Shown: piece after piece, positions 44,296 to 55,248 of the stretch | Position numbering within the stretch: position 1 is the first letter of the stretch | Layout: every line of letters begins with the position of its first letter | Origin: Plastoroseomonas arctica | GTDB lineage: Bacteria > Pseudomonadota > Alphaproteobacteria > Acetobacterales > Acetobacteraceae | Reading direction: 5' to 3' | Assembly (NCBI RefSeq): GCF_018128965.1 | Contig: NZ_JAAEDH010000007.1 | Location: 107,355-171,354, forward strand | DNA: 64,000 bases | Notes under the pieces: model-generated | What the model was told of the DNA's origin: nothing | The model's input: only the letters and a program-made list of their open reading frames with translations | Databases searched by the model: none | Translations under genes and position numbers: made by a program

Positions 44296-45630
44296 ATGCG
44301 CCTCAGCCGCATCTTCCGTTTTTTCGCGCCGCGGGGTCTGCTCGGGCGCGCGCTGCTCATCATCCTGCTGCCGCTGGTCATCCTTCAGGCCATCGCGCTG
44401 CAACTGTTCTACGGCAACCACCTCGACGTCATCTCGCGCCGTCTCGCCGCCGGTGTCGCCGGCGATGTCGGCATGATCGGCGAACTCATCACCCGCGACG
44501 CCAGCGCGGAATCCCAGGCGCGCATCTTCCGCGAGGCGGCCTGGCGGCTGGAAATGGCCCTCGCCTTCGAACCCGGCGCGCGGCTGGAGGCGCCGCAATC
44601 CCGCCGCGCCTCTCTGCCCCTGCTGCCGCTCGAGGATGACCTCGCCACAGCCATGCGCGAACGCGTGGCGCTGCCCTTCGACACGGATTGGCAGACCGAC
44701 CCGCGCAGCGTGATCATCCGGGTGCAACTGCCCGGCGGCGTGCTGCATGTCGAAGCCCCGCGCAAGCGCCTGTTCACCAGCACGCTCTACCTGTTCATGA
44801 TCTGGCTGGTGGGATCCGCGCTGCTGCTGTTCGGCGTGGCGGCGGCGTTCATGAAGAACCAGGTCCGTGCCATCCGCCGCCTTGCCGGTGCGGCCGAGGC
44901 CTTTGGGATGGGCCGCGACCTCGGTGCGATCAAGCCCGAGGGGGCCGCCGAGGTGCGCCAAGCGGCAGCCGCCTTCAACCGCATGCAGGAACGCATCCGC
45001 CGCTTCGTTGCCCAGCGTACCGACATGCTGGCCGGCATCAGCCACGATCTGCGCACCCCGCTCACCCGCATGCGCCTCGCCTTGGCCCTGCTGCCGGCAC
45101 CGGCGCAGGAGGATGCGGCCGCCCTTACCCAGGATGTCGAGGAAATGGAGCGCATGGTCGCCGCCTACCTCGCCTTCGCGCGCGGCGAGGGCCAGGAACA
45201 GCCGGTGCCGACCGATCTGGTCGCCCTGGTCGAGGATGTCGCTGCGCGCGCCCGACGCGACGGCGCGCGGATCTCGGTCGAGGCGCCCGAGGCGCTGACC
45301 ATGCCGCTGCGCGCCGACGGCTTCCGCCGGTGCCTGGGCAACCTGCTCGATAATGCGCGCAAGCACGCCCGACGCATCGCTGTGGCGGTGGAGCAGGTCG
45401 CACGGCCCGAGGGCGGCGGCTGGGCCACAGTGATGGTCGATGATGACGGGCCGGGGATTGCCGCGGACCAGCGCGAGGAGGCCTTCCGACCATTCGCGAC
45501 GATGTCGGCCGGCGGGACGGGGCTGGGCCTCGCCATCGCGCGCGACATCGCCCGCGCCCATGGCGGCGACATCCTGCTGGAGGACAGCCCGCTGGGCGGT
45601 CTCAGGGCGCGCGTGCGGCTGCCGGTGTGA
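44296..45630 (+). CDS. Sensor histidine kinase (EnvZ-like)
   Basis: A 444-residue inner-membrane kinase: helix 1 near residues 20-38, a periplasmic loop of about 120 residues, helix 2 near 165-190 and a HAMP linker. The phospho-accepting His is in GISHDLRTPLTRMRL, and the ATPase domain has NLLDNARKHA (N box), DDDGPGI (G1) and GGTGLGLAIARDI (G2). The likely partner is the OmpR-type regulator upstream. It has its own candidate promoter and leader. Its last 29 bases overlap the 3' end of the converging membrane-protein gene. Confidence 0.93.
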   Translation: MRLSRIFRFFAPRGLLGRALLIILLPLVILQAIALQLFYGNHLDVISRRLAAGVAGDVGMIGELITRDASAESQARIFREAAWRLEMALAFEPGARLEAPQSRRASLPLLPLEDDLATAMRERVALPFDTDWQTDPRSVIIRVQLPGGVLHVEAPRKRLFTSTLYLFMIWLVGSALLLFGVAAAFMKNQVRAIRRLAGAAEAFGMGRDLGAIKPEGAAEVRQAAAAFNRMQERIRRFVAQRTDMLAGISHDLRTPLTRMRLALALLPAPAQEDAAALTQDVEEMERMVAAYLAFARGEGQEQPVPTDLVALVEDVAARARRDGARISVEAPEALTMPLRADGFRRCLGNLLDNARKHARRIAVAVEQVARPEGGGWATVMVDDDGPGIAADQREEAFRPFATMSAGGTGLGLAIARDIARAHGGDILLEDSPLGGLRARVRLPV

Positions 45631-47338
45631 CAGGAGGCGGTGTGACGGCCGCCGGTGTGGCGGCGGTCGGCGCGGCGTGCCAACCGGGCGCGAAGACGGT
45701 GATGCCATCGATCTCGGCGAAGAGATCCCGGTCTTGAATGGCGGCCGCGCGCATGGCATCGTGCATGGCTGTCTGCACAACGTAGAGCGTGCCCGCTTCC
45801 CAGTCCCGTTCGGCGATGCGTCTGCGCGTCTCCGCCCATAGTCGCGCACGGGCTTCGGCCGCGACCCGAGCGTGGTAGGACACATCCGTATCCCAGCCAT
45901 TGTCATGCGCATAGCGCGCCAGCATCGCCCAGCCATCCTGCCCCGCCGGATCCATGAAGGTCGGCTGCCCGGTGGGCATCACCTGCCGCAGCCGCCGGTA
46001 CCGCCCGCGCGCCTCGGCCCAGAACGGCGCGACGAGCGTTGTTGTCCACCCCGCAGGCTCCGCGGCGAGCGTGTTCCGGTTCGGTACCCACCAGTTCGCC
46101 GTGTCGCCGACCTGCAGCCCTGCGGCGAGCATCAGCACCCGCGCCGAGACCGCCTTGGGCAGCACCCGAGCCACAAGCACCACGGCCAGCACCAGCACGG
46201 CATAGAGCCCCGGCCAGGCGAAGCGATTGGATGAGCGCAGCGGTTCCAGCAGCGCCAGCGCCCAACCCGGAATCGGCAGCTCGAACGCGAGTTGTCCCGC
46301 GACCATCACCCGATGCGTCACCGCAATCGCGAACAGCGCCAGGATCGCAAGCCCCAGCGCCCAGAATCGCTCGAGCCCGCCCAGCGCCGCAGGCCGCCAG
46401 GCGAGCGCGGCGGCTGCACCCAACAGCACCACCAGTCCCCCTGCCCCCAGGAACACCGCCCTGCCCTCGTGCAGGGGCTGGGGCGGCCAGTCGGGCAGCA
46501 GCAGCGAGCTGTAGCCGGCGGTCAGCGGTCCCAACAGATCCATCCCGATCGCGCCATAGCCGTCGCCCCACGGAAGTCCCGCGGCGATGAAGAAATACCC
46601 GCCCAGCCACACCCCCGCGACCGCGATCAGCGGCATCGCCATGGCCTCGGGCAGCAGCGCCCAGCGCGGACCCGCGGCGAGCCGGCGCAGCCAGTCCGCC
46701 GCCCAGATCGCCGCCACCATCACCAGCAGGTAGGCGTTCAGCAACGAGCCCAGCGCCACCAACGCCGCCCATGGCAGCGCGCGCCGAGGACGCTCCGGCC
46801 GCAGCGCCAGCCACAGCGCGGCGAGCACGATCCACTGCGCCACCAGCGAGACATGCTGGTAGATCCGATAGACCAGGAACGGCGCGAACAGCAGCAGCAC
46901 GCAGCCGGCGACCCTCGCGGTCCGGTCCACACCCGGGCGCGCAAGAAGCGCCCAGGCGAACACGGCCTGCAGCACGAAGCACACCAGGAACCAGGCGCCC
47001 ACGAATTGCCCGACCGGCAACACCTGCGCCAGCGCCTTCATCGGCATGGCGATCAGCGGCACCAGGTCGCCGTAGAAGATGCTGCTGCCGAGTTCGATGC
47101 CGTAACGCGGATTGGCCGCCGGCGGCCAGGACCAGGGCGTGTCGCGGTAGTACATCCAACTCAGGTGGAAGGTGGCGAAATCGCGGTCGGTGGTCAGCCA
47201 GCCGTCGCGCCAGGGCGGCAGGACCTCGGGGCCGAGCAGGATGAGGAAGGCGACGGCGCCAAGAAGAATGGGAAGGAAGAATTCTCCCCTAACCTTCTTT
47301 CCTTGATTCTCGGTTATTGGCGCGAATGGGGGTGGCAT
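45602..47338 (-). CDS. Polytopic membrane protein, DUF6311-like
   Basis: A 578-residue protein with ten or more transmembrane helices in its first 430 residues and a soluble C-terminal part of about 150. The segment YGIELGSSIFYGDLVPLIAMPMK, followed by QFVGAWFLVCFVLQ, recalls the DUF6311 family of glycosyltransferase-C-like membrane proteins. The N-terminal residues NQGKKVRGEFF are encoded by a copy of the interspersed hairpin repeat, and no later ATG precedes helix 1. The Pro/Ala-rich tail (TPAAVTPPPVTPAA) overlaps the kinase gene 3' end. Function is unknown; surface-glycan work is plausible. Confidence 0.8.
   Translation of the reverse strand: MPPPFAPITENQGKKVRGEFFLPILLGAVAFLILLGPEVLPPWRDGWLTTDRDFATFHLSWMYYRDTPWSWPPAANPRYGIELGSSIFYGDLVPLIAMPMKALAQVLPVGQFVGAWFLVCFVLQAVFAWALLARPGVDRTARVAGCVLLLFAPFLVYRIYQHVSLVAQWIVLAALWLALRPERPRRALPWAALVALGSLLNAYLLVMVAAIWAADWLRRLAAGPRWALLPEAMAMPLIAVAGVWLGGYFFIAAGLPWGDGYGAIGMDLLGPLTAGYSSLLLPDWPPQPLHEGRAVFLGAGGLVVLLGAAAALAWRPAALGGLERFWALGLAILALFAIAVTHRVMVAGQLAFELPIPGWALALLEPLRSSNRFAWPGLYAVLVLAVVLVARVLPKAVSARVLMLAAGLQVGDTANWWVPNRNTLAAEPAGWTTTLVAPFWAEARGRYRRLRQVMPTGQPTFMDPAGQDGWAMLARYAHDNGWDTDVSYHARVAAEARARLWAETRRRIAERDWEAGTLYVVQTAMHDAMRAAAIQDRDLFAEIDGITVFAPGWHAAPTAATPAAVTPPPVTPAAARAP
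47270..47320 (+). repeat. Interspersed hairpin repeat, copy F (degenerate, coding)
   Basis: GGGAAGGAAGAATTCTCCCC resembles the repeat core, followed by TAACCTTCTTTCCTTGATTC and CGGTTATTGG, matching the tail of other copies. The stem is weakened. The copy lies inside the 5' coding end of the membrane-protein gene, contributing its first 20 or so residues. The other copies are intergenic. Confidence 0.55.
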
Positions 47339-47483
47339 CAGCGAGGCGGAAGAAGGCGCTAGCGGGCGCGGCAGCGAGAAGGAACGCGCGAACAGCGGAT
47401 GGGCCGCCTGCCATACAGCTCGGGCTTGAACAGGGGCGCGTCCAAACCGACGGCCCCTTTCACCGTAGCGCCCGACGCAGGCC

Positions 47484-47888
47484 TCACTTGGTGGGCGGCA
47501 CCAGCGCCTTGGCCTCTTCCATCGCCGCGGCGAAGCGCTTGTTGAGCAGGCCCAGAGCCTCGCCGCTCGACTTCTGGATCAGCTCGGCGAGCTCCTGCAT
47601 GTTCGCCACGGCGCGCTCATAGGCGCCGCGCATCATCTCCGCCTGGCGCTGCGCCTGGGCCTGCGGGGCCTCGCCGTCGCCGGCCTTGCGCATCGCCTCG
47701 GTCATGTCGCCGATCGACTGCTGCACCATTTCCATGTGTCGCTTGGCCACCGCCTGGGCGCCTTCGAGCGCGGTGCGGTTGGCCTCGGCCAGCGCCTCCA
47801 TGTTGCGGCGCTGCGCGGCGGCGAGCGCCTCCATGTCCGGGAAGCCGGGCATGCGGAACATCTTGGTGAAATCCATCTCGCTGGCCAT
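47484..47888 (-). CDS. Phasin family protein
   Basis: A 134-residue amphipathic helical protein that coats polyhydroxyalkanoate granules. It has the phasin pattern FPDMEALAAAQRRNMEALAEAN, QAVAKRHMEMVQQ and AELIQKSSGEALGLLNKRFA. It starts at 47888 (MASEMDFTKMF) after AAAGGGAT. No phaC or phaR genes lie in the window. It is divergent from nothing: the TetR-like gene is upstream on the same strand with 31 bp between. Confidence 0.88.
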   Translation of the reverse strand: MASEMDFTKMFRMPGFPDMEALAAAQRRNMEALAEANRTALEGAQAVAKRHMEMVQQSIGDMTEAMRKAGDGEAPQAQAQRQAEMMRGAYERAVANMQELAELIQKSSGEALGLLNKRFAAAMEEAKALVPPTK

Positions 47889-47919
47889 TGTTTTATCCCT
47901 TTTTCCTGGACGTTCGGAT

Positions 47920-48537
47920 TCAAGAGGGCGGCGGGGCCGCGTCCTCCGGCTCGGCATCGGCGATCGGCAGGCGCAGGCTCCGGGCGACACCCTCGGCGCG
48001 ATCGAGCGCACGGTCGAGTGCCGCCATCGTCGAACCAAGGTCGGGGCTGTCGTCGGCGCGCCAGGCACGCACGGTCGCGAGCCAGACCACGGCGAGACCC
48101 GGGGCGCGCCAGGCGCCGGCGGGAAAGCTGCTGTCGAGCTCCGCGGCCTCCAGCATCCAGCCCATGGAGCCCAGGATGCGCGGCCCGAGGAACAGCGCGA
48201 GAAAGGGATCGCGCCGGACGTCGTCGAGCAGCCGCTCGATGCCGGCGCGGTGCGGCTGCATGGTGTCCAGCCGGCGCATCAGCACGTCGAAAATGCGGTC
48301 GCGCGACGTGCCGCCCTGCCCCGCGATGGTGCCGGCGAGCACCGCCTGGTCCGCCATGCGCCCATGCAGTCGCAGCAGATCGAGCGGGGTGGCGAAGCGG
48401 CCGCGCAACGTGGCGAGCGTGGTACCGGCCTCGGCGGCGACGCGGGCCATGGTGACGCCGTGCCAGCCACGTAGCGCCACCACCTGCCAGAAACCGGCGA
48501 TGAGCTTGCTTTCGGTGAGGTCGGGGCTTGTGTCCAT
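47920..48537 (-). CDS. TetR-like transcriptional regulator
   Basis: A 205-residue protein with an N-terminal helix-turn-helix of TetR type (GWHGVTMARVAAEAGTTLATLRGRF, residues about 25-48) and a helical ligand or dimer domain. The second half, with LDTMQPHRAGIERLLDDVRRDP, recalls TetR/COQ9-like proteins of alphaproteobacteria. It lies 31 bp upstream of the phasin gene and could control it. The start MDTSPDLTESK at 48537 gives normal length. Confidence 0.82.
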   Translation of the reverse strand: MDTSPDLTESKLIAGFWQVVALRGWHGVTMARVAAEAGTTLATLRGRFATPLDLLRLHGRMADQAVLAGTIAGQGGTSRDRIFDVLMRRLDTMQPHRAGIERLLDDVRRDPFLALFLGPRILGSMGWMLEAAELDSSFPAGAWRAPGLAVVWLATVRAWRADDSPDLGSTMAALDRALDRAEGVARSLRLPIADAEPEDAAPPPS

Positions 48538-48657
48538 GGCCTGATTATGGGGTGCGCGCGGCCAGATGCCAGCCATGATTTGCTGACACTTGGGCCCCGT
48601 CCCGCAAGGGTGGCGCAGGCATGGGGAGCGTTTTATGCGGCATCGCGCAGGCGCCGC

Positions 48658-49467
48658 TCAGCCAGCCAGCTCGCGCGAGCGGGCAGTGGCAGCCGCTATC
48701 GCCCGGCGCATCAGCTCGGGCAGTCCGCCCTTGGCCATCAGCACCGCGAGCGCACGCTCCGTCGTGCCCTTCGGGCTGGTGACGTTGATGCGCAGCTGGG
48801 CCGCGTCCTCGGGGCTCGCGGCGAGTAGCGCGCCGGAACCTGCGACCGTGGCGCGGGCCATGCGCCGGGCGAGGTCGGGCGGCACGCCCTCGGCCAGTGC
48901 CGCCTGCTCCAGCACCTCGGCGAGGAGGAAGACATAGGCGGGGCCGCCGCCGGACACGGCCGTCACTGGGTTGAGCTGGTCCTCATCCGCCACCCAGGCG
49001 ACCTCGCCGATCGCGCCCAGCAGCCGGTCGGCCAGCGCCCTTTGGTCCTCGGTGACGCCGGGGCCGGCGAAGGCGGCCGAGAAACCCTGGCGAATGGCGG
49101 CCGGGGTGTTCGGCATGGCGCGAATGATGGCGGCCTCGCCGCCCAGCGCTGCGCTCATCGCCGCAACCGAGCGCCCGGCCATGATCGACAGGAACGGCGC
49201 GCGGCCGGCATAGCGCGCATAGGCCGGCAGGGCGCCAGCGGCCTCCTGCGGCTTGATCGCCAGGATCACCGCGCCGGGCTCGAAGTCAGCTGGGATCGCG
49301 TCGGCACCCGCGACGACCTGGACGCCGCCAAGCTCCGCCAGCGCAGCCGCCGGGTTGGGTTCGACCACCACCGCCTCGGCCAGCCCCTGCTCCCGCCAGC
49401 CGGCCAGCATCGCGCCGCCCATCTTGCCGCAGCCGATGAGCAGGAGCGGGGGAAGGCCAGCGTGCAT
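48658..49467 (-). CDS. proC: Pyrroline-5-carboxylate reductase
   Basis: Last step of proline synthesis, reducing pyrroline-5-carboxylate with NAD(P)H. The 269-residue protein has the Rossmann start LLLIGCGKMGGAMLAGW, IRAMPNTPAAIRQG, and the catalytic C-terminal VTAVSGGGPAYVFLLAE, with VTSPKGTTERAL near the end. The start at 49467 (MHAGLPP) has GAGG nine bases upstream; an ATG at 49476 is possible. It is divergent from the ABC exporter genes. Confidence 0.95.
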   Translation of the reverse strand: MHAGLPPLLLIGCGKMGGAMLAGWREQGLAEAVVVEPNPAAALAELGGVQVVAGADAIPADFEPGAVILAIKPQEAAGALPAYARYAGRAPFLSIMAGRSVAAMSAALGGEAAIIRAMPNTPAAIRQGFSAAFAGPGVTEDQRALADRLLGAIGEVAWVADEDQLNPVTAVSGGGPAYVFLLAEVLEQAALAEGVPPDLARRMARATVAGSGALLAASPEDAAQLRINVTSPKGTTERALAVLMAKGGLPELMRRAIAAATARSRELAG

Positions 49468-49592
49468 GGGCGTCATCCTCGGGGCCGGTCGCGGCGCATC
49501 GTTCTGCCGGGTTTTTGAGCATGGTTCGGCGTGCGGCGGCAAGGCAGCGCTGCCTCTGGCCCGCGCCGTGCCGGCGGAGTATGACCCGCGCC

Positions 49593-50435
49593 ATGCTCGA
49601 ACAGCTTCCCGCGGTCACTGCCCTGTACCAGGTTGATGCCGCCAACCCGCAGCGTCGCCAGCGCGCCATCGCCGATGTGGTGATGGGGATGGCGCGCTGG
49701 CGCCTTGCTGTCGCCCTCGCCTGGCTCGACATCCGCAACCGATATCGCGGCTCGGTGCTCGGCCCGTTTTGGCTGACGCTGTCGACGGGCGTGATGCTGC
49801 TCGGCATCGGCATCACCTATTCGGCGCTGTTCCGCCTGACGCTGGTGGAATACCTGCCGCACCTGGCCGTCAGCCTGGTGGTGTGGAACTTCATCTCGCA
49901 GATGGTGACGGAGGCCACGACCAGCTTCGTGCAATCCGAGGCGATCATCCGCCAGATGCCGCTGCCCTACACCATCCACGCGCTGCGCTGCATGCTGCGC
50001 AACGCGCTGATCGGCGCGCACAACCTGCCGCTGATCGCGCTGGTCTTCCTCGTCTGCGGCACCTGGCCGGGATGGGAGGTGCTGCTCGTGATCCCGGGGC
50101 TGATGCTGATCGCGATCAACGGCTTCGCGCTGGCGCTGCTGCTGGGGATGGTGTGCGCGCGGTTCCGCGACATCGGGCCGATCGTGGGCAGCATCATGCA
50201 GCTGTTCTTCTTCCTCACCCCGATCATCTGGAAGCCACAGCTGCTGGGCGAATGGGCGGCGCTGCTGCCGCTCAACCCGTTCTACTCCATCCTCGAGACG
50301 GTGCGCGGCCCGCTCATCGATGGCGGTGGCGCGCTGATCGCCTGGGTTGCCGCCTTCGCCTACACCATCATCAACGTCGTGCTCGCGGCGGCCTTCCTGG
50401 TGCGGTTCCGCAGCCGCGTCGCGTTCTGGGTCTGA
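49593..50435 (+). CDS. ABC-2 type polysaccharide exporter permease
   Basis: A 280-residue membrane protein with six predicted helices, of the KpsM/Wzm/RfbA type that exports undecaprenyl-linked O-antigen or capsule glycans. It has LAWLDIRNRYRGSVLGPFWLTLS before helix 1, FLTPIIWKPQLLGE and LLPLNPFYSILETVRGPLI, all family-typical. Alternative ATG at 49581. The partner ATPase starts 12 bp downstream. No glycosyltransferases adjoin, so the glycan is made elsewhere. Confidence 0.9.
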   Translation: MLEQLPAVTALYQVDAANPQRRQRAIADVVMGMARWRLAVALAWLDIRNRYRGSVLGPFWLTLSTGVMLLGIGITYSALFRLTLVEYLPHLAVSLVVWNFISQMVTEATTSFVQSEAIIRQMPLPYTIHALRCMLRNALIGAHNLPLIALVFLVCGTWPGWEVLLVIPGLMLIAINGFALALLLGMVCARFRDIGPIVGSIMQLFFFLTPIIWKPQLLGEWAALLPLNPFYSILETVRGPLIDGGGALIAWVAAFAYTIINVVLAAAFLVRFRSRVAFWV

Positions 50436-50447
50436 TCGAAACACGCC

Positions 50448-51179
50448 ATGGCCCTGATCGAAGCCCACGGGCTCTGCCTGGATTTTCCGTATTATCACCT
50501 CGGCGCGCGGTCGCTGAAGAAGCGGCTGCTGGGCAATGCGCGGCTGCACACCGACCCTTCGAATCGCGTGGTGGTGACCGCGCTGCGCGACCTGAGCTTC
50601 ACCATCCGCGACGGCGAACGCGTCGCGCTCATCGGGCATAACGGCGCGGGCAAGACCACGCTGCTGCGCATGCTGGCCGGCGTGTACGAGCCGGTCGCAG
50701 GGCGGCTGACGGTCGCCGGTTCGATCGGCGCGATGATCGACGTCAGCGCCGGGGTCGATGCGGAATCGACAGGCCGGCAGAATGTGCGCCTGCGCTGCCT
50801 CTACCGCGGCATGGAAGAGGCGGAGACCGCGGCGCTGACCGCGGAGGTCGAGGCCTTCGCCGACCTGGGCGAGTTCTTCGACGTGCCAATCCGCACCTAT
50901 TCGGCCGGCATGGGCGTGCGCCTCGCCTTCGCGATGGCCACCGCGATGCAGCCCGAAGTCCTGCTCATGGATGAGTGGTTCCTCGCCGGCGATGCGGGCT
51001 TCCTCGCCAAGGCGGAGGAGCGCCTCACCCGGCTGGTGACCGGCGCGGACATCATGGTCGTCGCGACCCACGACACGTCGGTGGTTCGGCGCTGGTGCAC
51101 GCGCGCGATCCGGCTGGAGGGCGGCGTCATCACCGGCGACGGGACGGTCGACGAGGTGCTCGGACCGGTTGAAGCGTAG
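50448..51179 (+). CDS. Polysaccharide exporter ATP-binding protein
   Basis: A 243-residue ATPase of the KpsT/Wzt family. It has Walker A GHNGAGKTTLLRML near residue 65, the signature-like YSAGMGVRLAFAMAT, Walker B VLLMDEWF and the H-loop VVATHDTSV. It lacks the C-terminal carbohydrate-binding domain of long Wzt proteins, so recognition of a terminal cap is not expected. It forms the exporter with the permease just upstream. Confidence 0.92.
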   Translation: MALIEAHGLCLDFPYYHLGARSLKKRLLGNARLHTDPSNRVVVTALRDLSFTIRDGERVALIGHNGAGKTTLLRMLAGVYEPVAGRLTVAGSIGAMIDVSAGVDAESTGRQNVRLRCLYRGMEEAETAALTAEVEAFADLGEFFDVPIRTYSAGMGVRLAFAMATAMQPEVLLMDEWFLAGDAGFLAKAEERLTRLVTGADIMVVATHDTSVVRRWCTRAIRLEGGVITGDGTVDEVLGPVEA

Positions 51180-51185
51180 GAGAGG

Positions 51186-51910
51186 CTATCCCGCCGCCTG
51201 TCCCACCGCGCCGCAGAAATCCGCCGTGGTGGAAACCCAGCCGAAGAAGGTCTCGATGTTGTAGATCGCCGCCTTTTGCGCGAAGTCCGGCCCCGCCGCG
51301 TGGGTCGCGTCCTCCAGGACCACACAAAAATACTCGAGGTGGAAGGCGTCCCGCAGCGAGGATTCCACGCAGACATTCGTCGCGATGCCGGTGAAGACGA
51401 TGTTGCGGATGCCGCGCGCGCGCAGCAGCGAGTCGATGTTGGTGTTGAAGAAGCCGGAATAGCGCGTCTTGGGCACCACCAGGTCGGCCGGCTCCGGCTT
51501 CAGCGCATCGACCAGCGCATAATCCCACCCACCCTTGGACAACAGCGTGCCGGCCAACTCCGGCTGCTTGCGCATGGTCTTGAGCGCGTTCGACTTGTGG
51601 AAATTGGGCGACCCAGGCCCGCCCGCCTCGGCATAGGCTGGGTCCCATCCATTCTGGAAGAAGATCACCGGCATCCCCGCCGCGCGCGCGGTCTGCGCGA
51701 CGGTACCAATGCGGGCGATCACCTGCGACGTGCCGGAGATGTCGAAGCCGGCGATGTCGATATACCCCCCCGGCGACGCATAGGCGTTCTGCATGTCCAC
51801 GATGATCAGCGCCGTCTCGGCCGCGACCAGTCGCAGCGCCTCGGGGCGTGCGGGCAGGATGAAGGGCGCCCGGCGCGGCGCCTCGGGAGCGTAGCCGGCC
51901 GGGCCGTCCA

Positions 51911-51911
<1 letters not shown>
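51186..51911 (-). CDS. Isochorismatase family cysteine hydrolase (RutB-like)
   Basis: A 241-residue cysteine hydrolase. Catalytic elements: Asp in [11 protein letters not shown], Lys in [13 protein letters not shown] and Cys in [28 protein letters not shown] and the overall length resemble the ureidoacrylate amidohydrolase RutB, but no other rut genes are present. The start shares one base with the stop of the amidohydrolase upstream (TGATG). In context it may hydrolyse an amide or carbamate released by that enzyme. Confidence 0.9.
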
Positions 51912-53629
<1,718 letters not shown>

Positions 53630-53645
53630 CTTGTCTTGCTTCCTC

Positions 53646-54611
53646 TTACGACAGTCGGATGCCGCGGGTGCGGATGACATCGCCCCAGAGCGCGGTATCC
53701 GCGCGCTGATGTGCGGCGAAGGCGGCGGCATCGCCATTCAGCGGGATGAAGCCCGCATTGGTGACGGCGGCGCGGGTCTCGTCGCGCCGCGAGAAGCGAA
53801 GCACGGAAGCCGTGATGCGGTCCAGTACCGGTTGCGGTACGCCGGCCGGTGCCATCATGCCCCAGTAGGTGGCGCTCTCAAACCCCTCGACACCGGATTC
53901 CTGCAGCGTCGGGATATCGGGAAACAGCGGCGAGCGCTGCGCGGTGGTGATGGCCAGCGGCTTGATGTTGCCCGTGCCGATGAGCGCACGGACGAAGGCG
54001 GCTTCCATGAAGTTGCAGTCACACTCGCCGGCGAGCAGCGCCTGCGTCGCCGGCGCGCCGCCGCGATAGGGCACGTGCAGCATGGAGACGCCCGTCTTGG
54101 CCATGAACAGCTCGGTGGCGAGGTGGCTCGTGAAGCCGATCCCCGCCGTGGCGAAGGTGATCGCCTCGGGCCGGGCGCGGCACAGCGCGATGAATTCGGC
54201 GACGGTATTGGCCGGCACCGAGCGGTGCAGGGTGAGGAAGCTCGGCGCGACCGCCAGCAGCGCGAGCGGGGCGAAGGCGCGATCATTGTCGTAGGGCGTC
54301 TGGTAGAGATGCGGCGCGATCGCGTAGGTGCTGTTGCTCGCCAGGATGATGGTGTGGCCATCGGGTCGCTGTCTGGCGGCGAAATCCATGGCGATGGTGC
54401 CGCCGGCGCCGGTGCGGTTGTCGATCACCACGGGCTGGCCAAGTTCGGCGCTCAGCGCGGCAGCCAGCGGGCGGCCGAGCACATCGCCGGGACCACCGGG
54501 TGCAACAGGCATGATGATGGTGATGGGGCGGGCGGGGAAGCTTTGCGCGATCGCGGGGCGCGCGAGCGGTGTCGCGACCGCAAGGCCCATAAGAAGACGG
54601 CGTTTGATCAT
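53646..54611 (-). CDS. Tripartite tricarboxylate transporter (Bug) substrate-binding protein
   Basis: Periplasmic receptor of 321 residues, first gene of a three-gene minus-strand operon with the amidohydrolase and isochorismatase-like gene. Signal peptide MIKRRLLMGLAVATPLARPA, mature start FPARPITIIMPVAPGG, then DNRTGAGGTIAM and HVPYRGGAPATQAL, all diagnostic. AGGAGT lies six bases before the ATG at 54611. It would deliver the compound handled by its neighbours. Confidence 0.93.
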   Translation of the reverse strand: MIKRRLLMGLAVATPLARPAIAQSFPARPITIIMPVAPGGPGDVLGRPLAAALSAELGQPVVIDNRTGAGGTIAMDFAARQRPDGHTIILASNSTYAIAPHLYQTPYDNDRAFAPLALLAVAPSFLTLHRSVPANTVAEFIALCRARPEAITFATAGIGFTSHLATELFMAKTGVSMLHVPYRGGAPATQALLAGECDCNFMEAAFVRALIGTGNIKPLAITTAQRSPLFPDIPTLQESGVEGFESATYWGMMAPAGVPQPVLDRITASVLRFSRRDETRAAVTNAGFIPLNGDAAAFAAHQRADTALWGDVIRTRGIRLS

Positions 54612-54882
54612 GGCGCACTCCTGGTCGAGTGGCGCTTCCCACTCGAAGGCTAGGCGCCGCATCGCAGTCTTGGCAACCCGGGCCGGGATGGGGGCCCGTC
54701 GCGTTTGCGGGATGGAGCCGGTGACCCGAACGTGTTCGCCGCTCCGCCAAGGGAGGCATCGCCATACCCGCGCCAAGCGGCTAGGCGGTAATCTACTTCA
54801 ATTCTTCCGCGATTCGCCCATTGACCATCCGGGCCGAAATCGGAAATCTTCCTCGTCTGCAACGACCCTTTAGGAAAACGCC

Positions 54883-55248
54883 ATGAACCATCGCATCCTC
54901 CTCGCGCTTGGCGCGCCGCTCGCCTTCGCCGCCTGCGCCAGCACGCCGCCGCCGCCGCCGCCGCCGGTTGCCCCGGTCGTGCAGGCTCCGCCGGCCGCGC
55001 CGGAGCCCGCCGCCGTGGCGCGCGAAGCCTGCGAATCCGCGGCGCGTCCGATGGTCGCCCGCCAGTTCCGCGGCGCCGACCAGATCACCTTCAACGATCC
55101 GCTGGCGCGCGCGGCCTCGCCCACGACCACCAGCATTCGTGGCGGTGGCCAGTTCACCACGGCGCGCGGCCCCGCGAACTTCTCCTACCGCTGCACCTTC
55201 AACATGCGGAACAACACGACCAGCGCGATCCGCATCACGCGCCGCTGA
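54883..55248 (+). CDS. Small lipoprotein, unknown function
   Basis: A 121-residue protein with a lipoprotein signal (MNHRILLALGAPLAFAACAS, lipobox FAAC), a Pro-rich spacer of seven consecutive prolines, then a small domain with two cysteines (REACESAARP and SYRCTFNM). The domain ends with the basic AIRITRR. Such proline-spaced lipoproteins often reach the periplasm or outer membrane. I recognise no family. AGGA lies nine bases upstream of the ATG. Confidence 0.78.
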   Translation: MNHRILLALGAPLAFAACASTPPPPPPPVAPVVQAPPAAPEPAAVAREACESAARPMVARQFRGADQITFNDPLARAASPTTTSIRGGGQFTTARGPANFSYRCTFNMRNNTTSAIRITRR

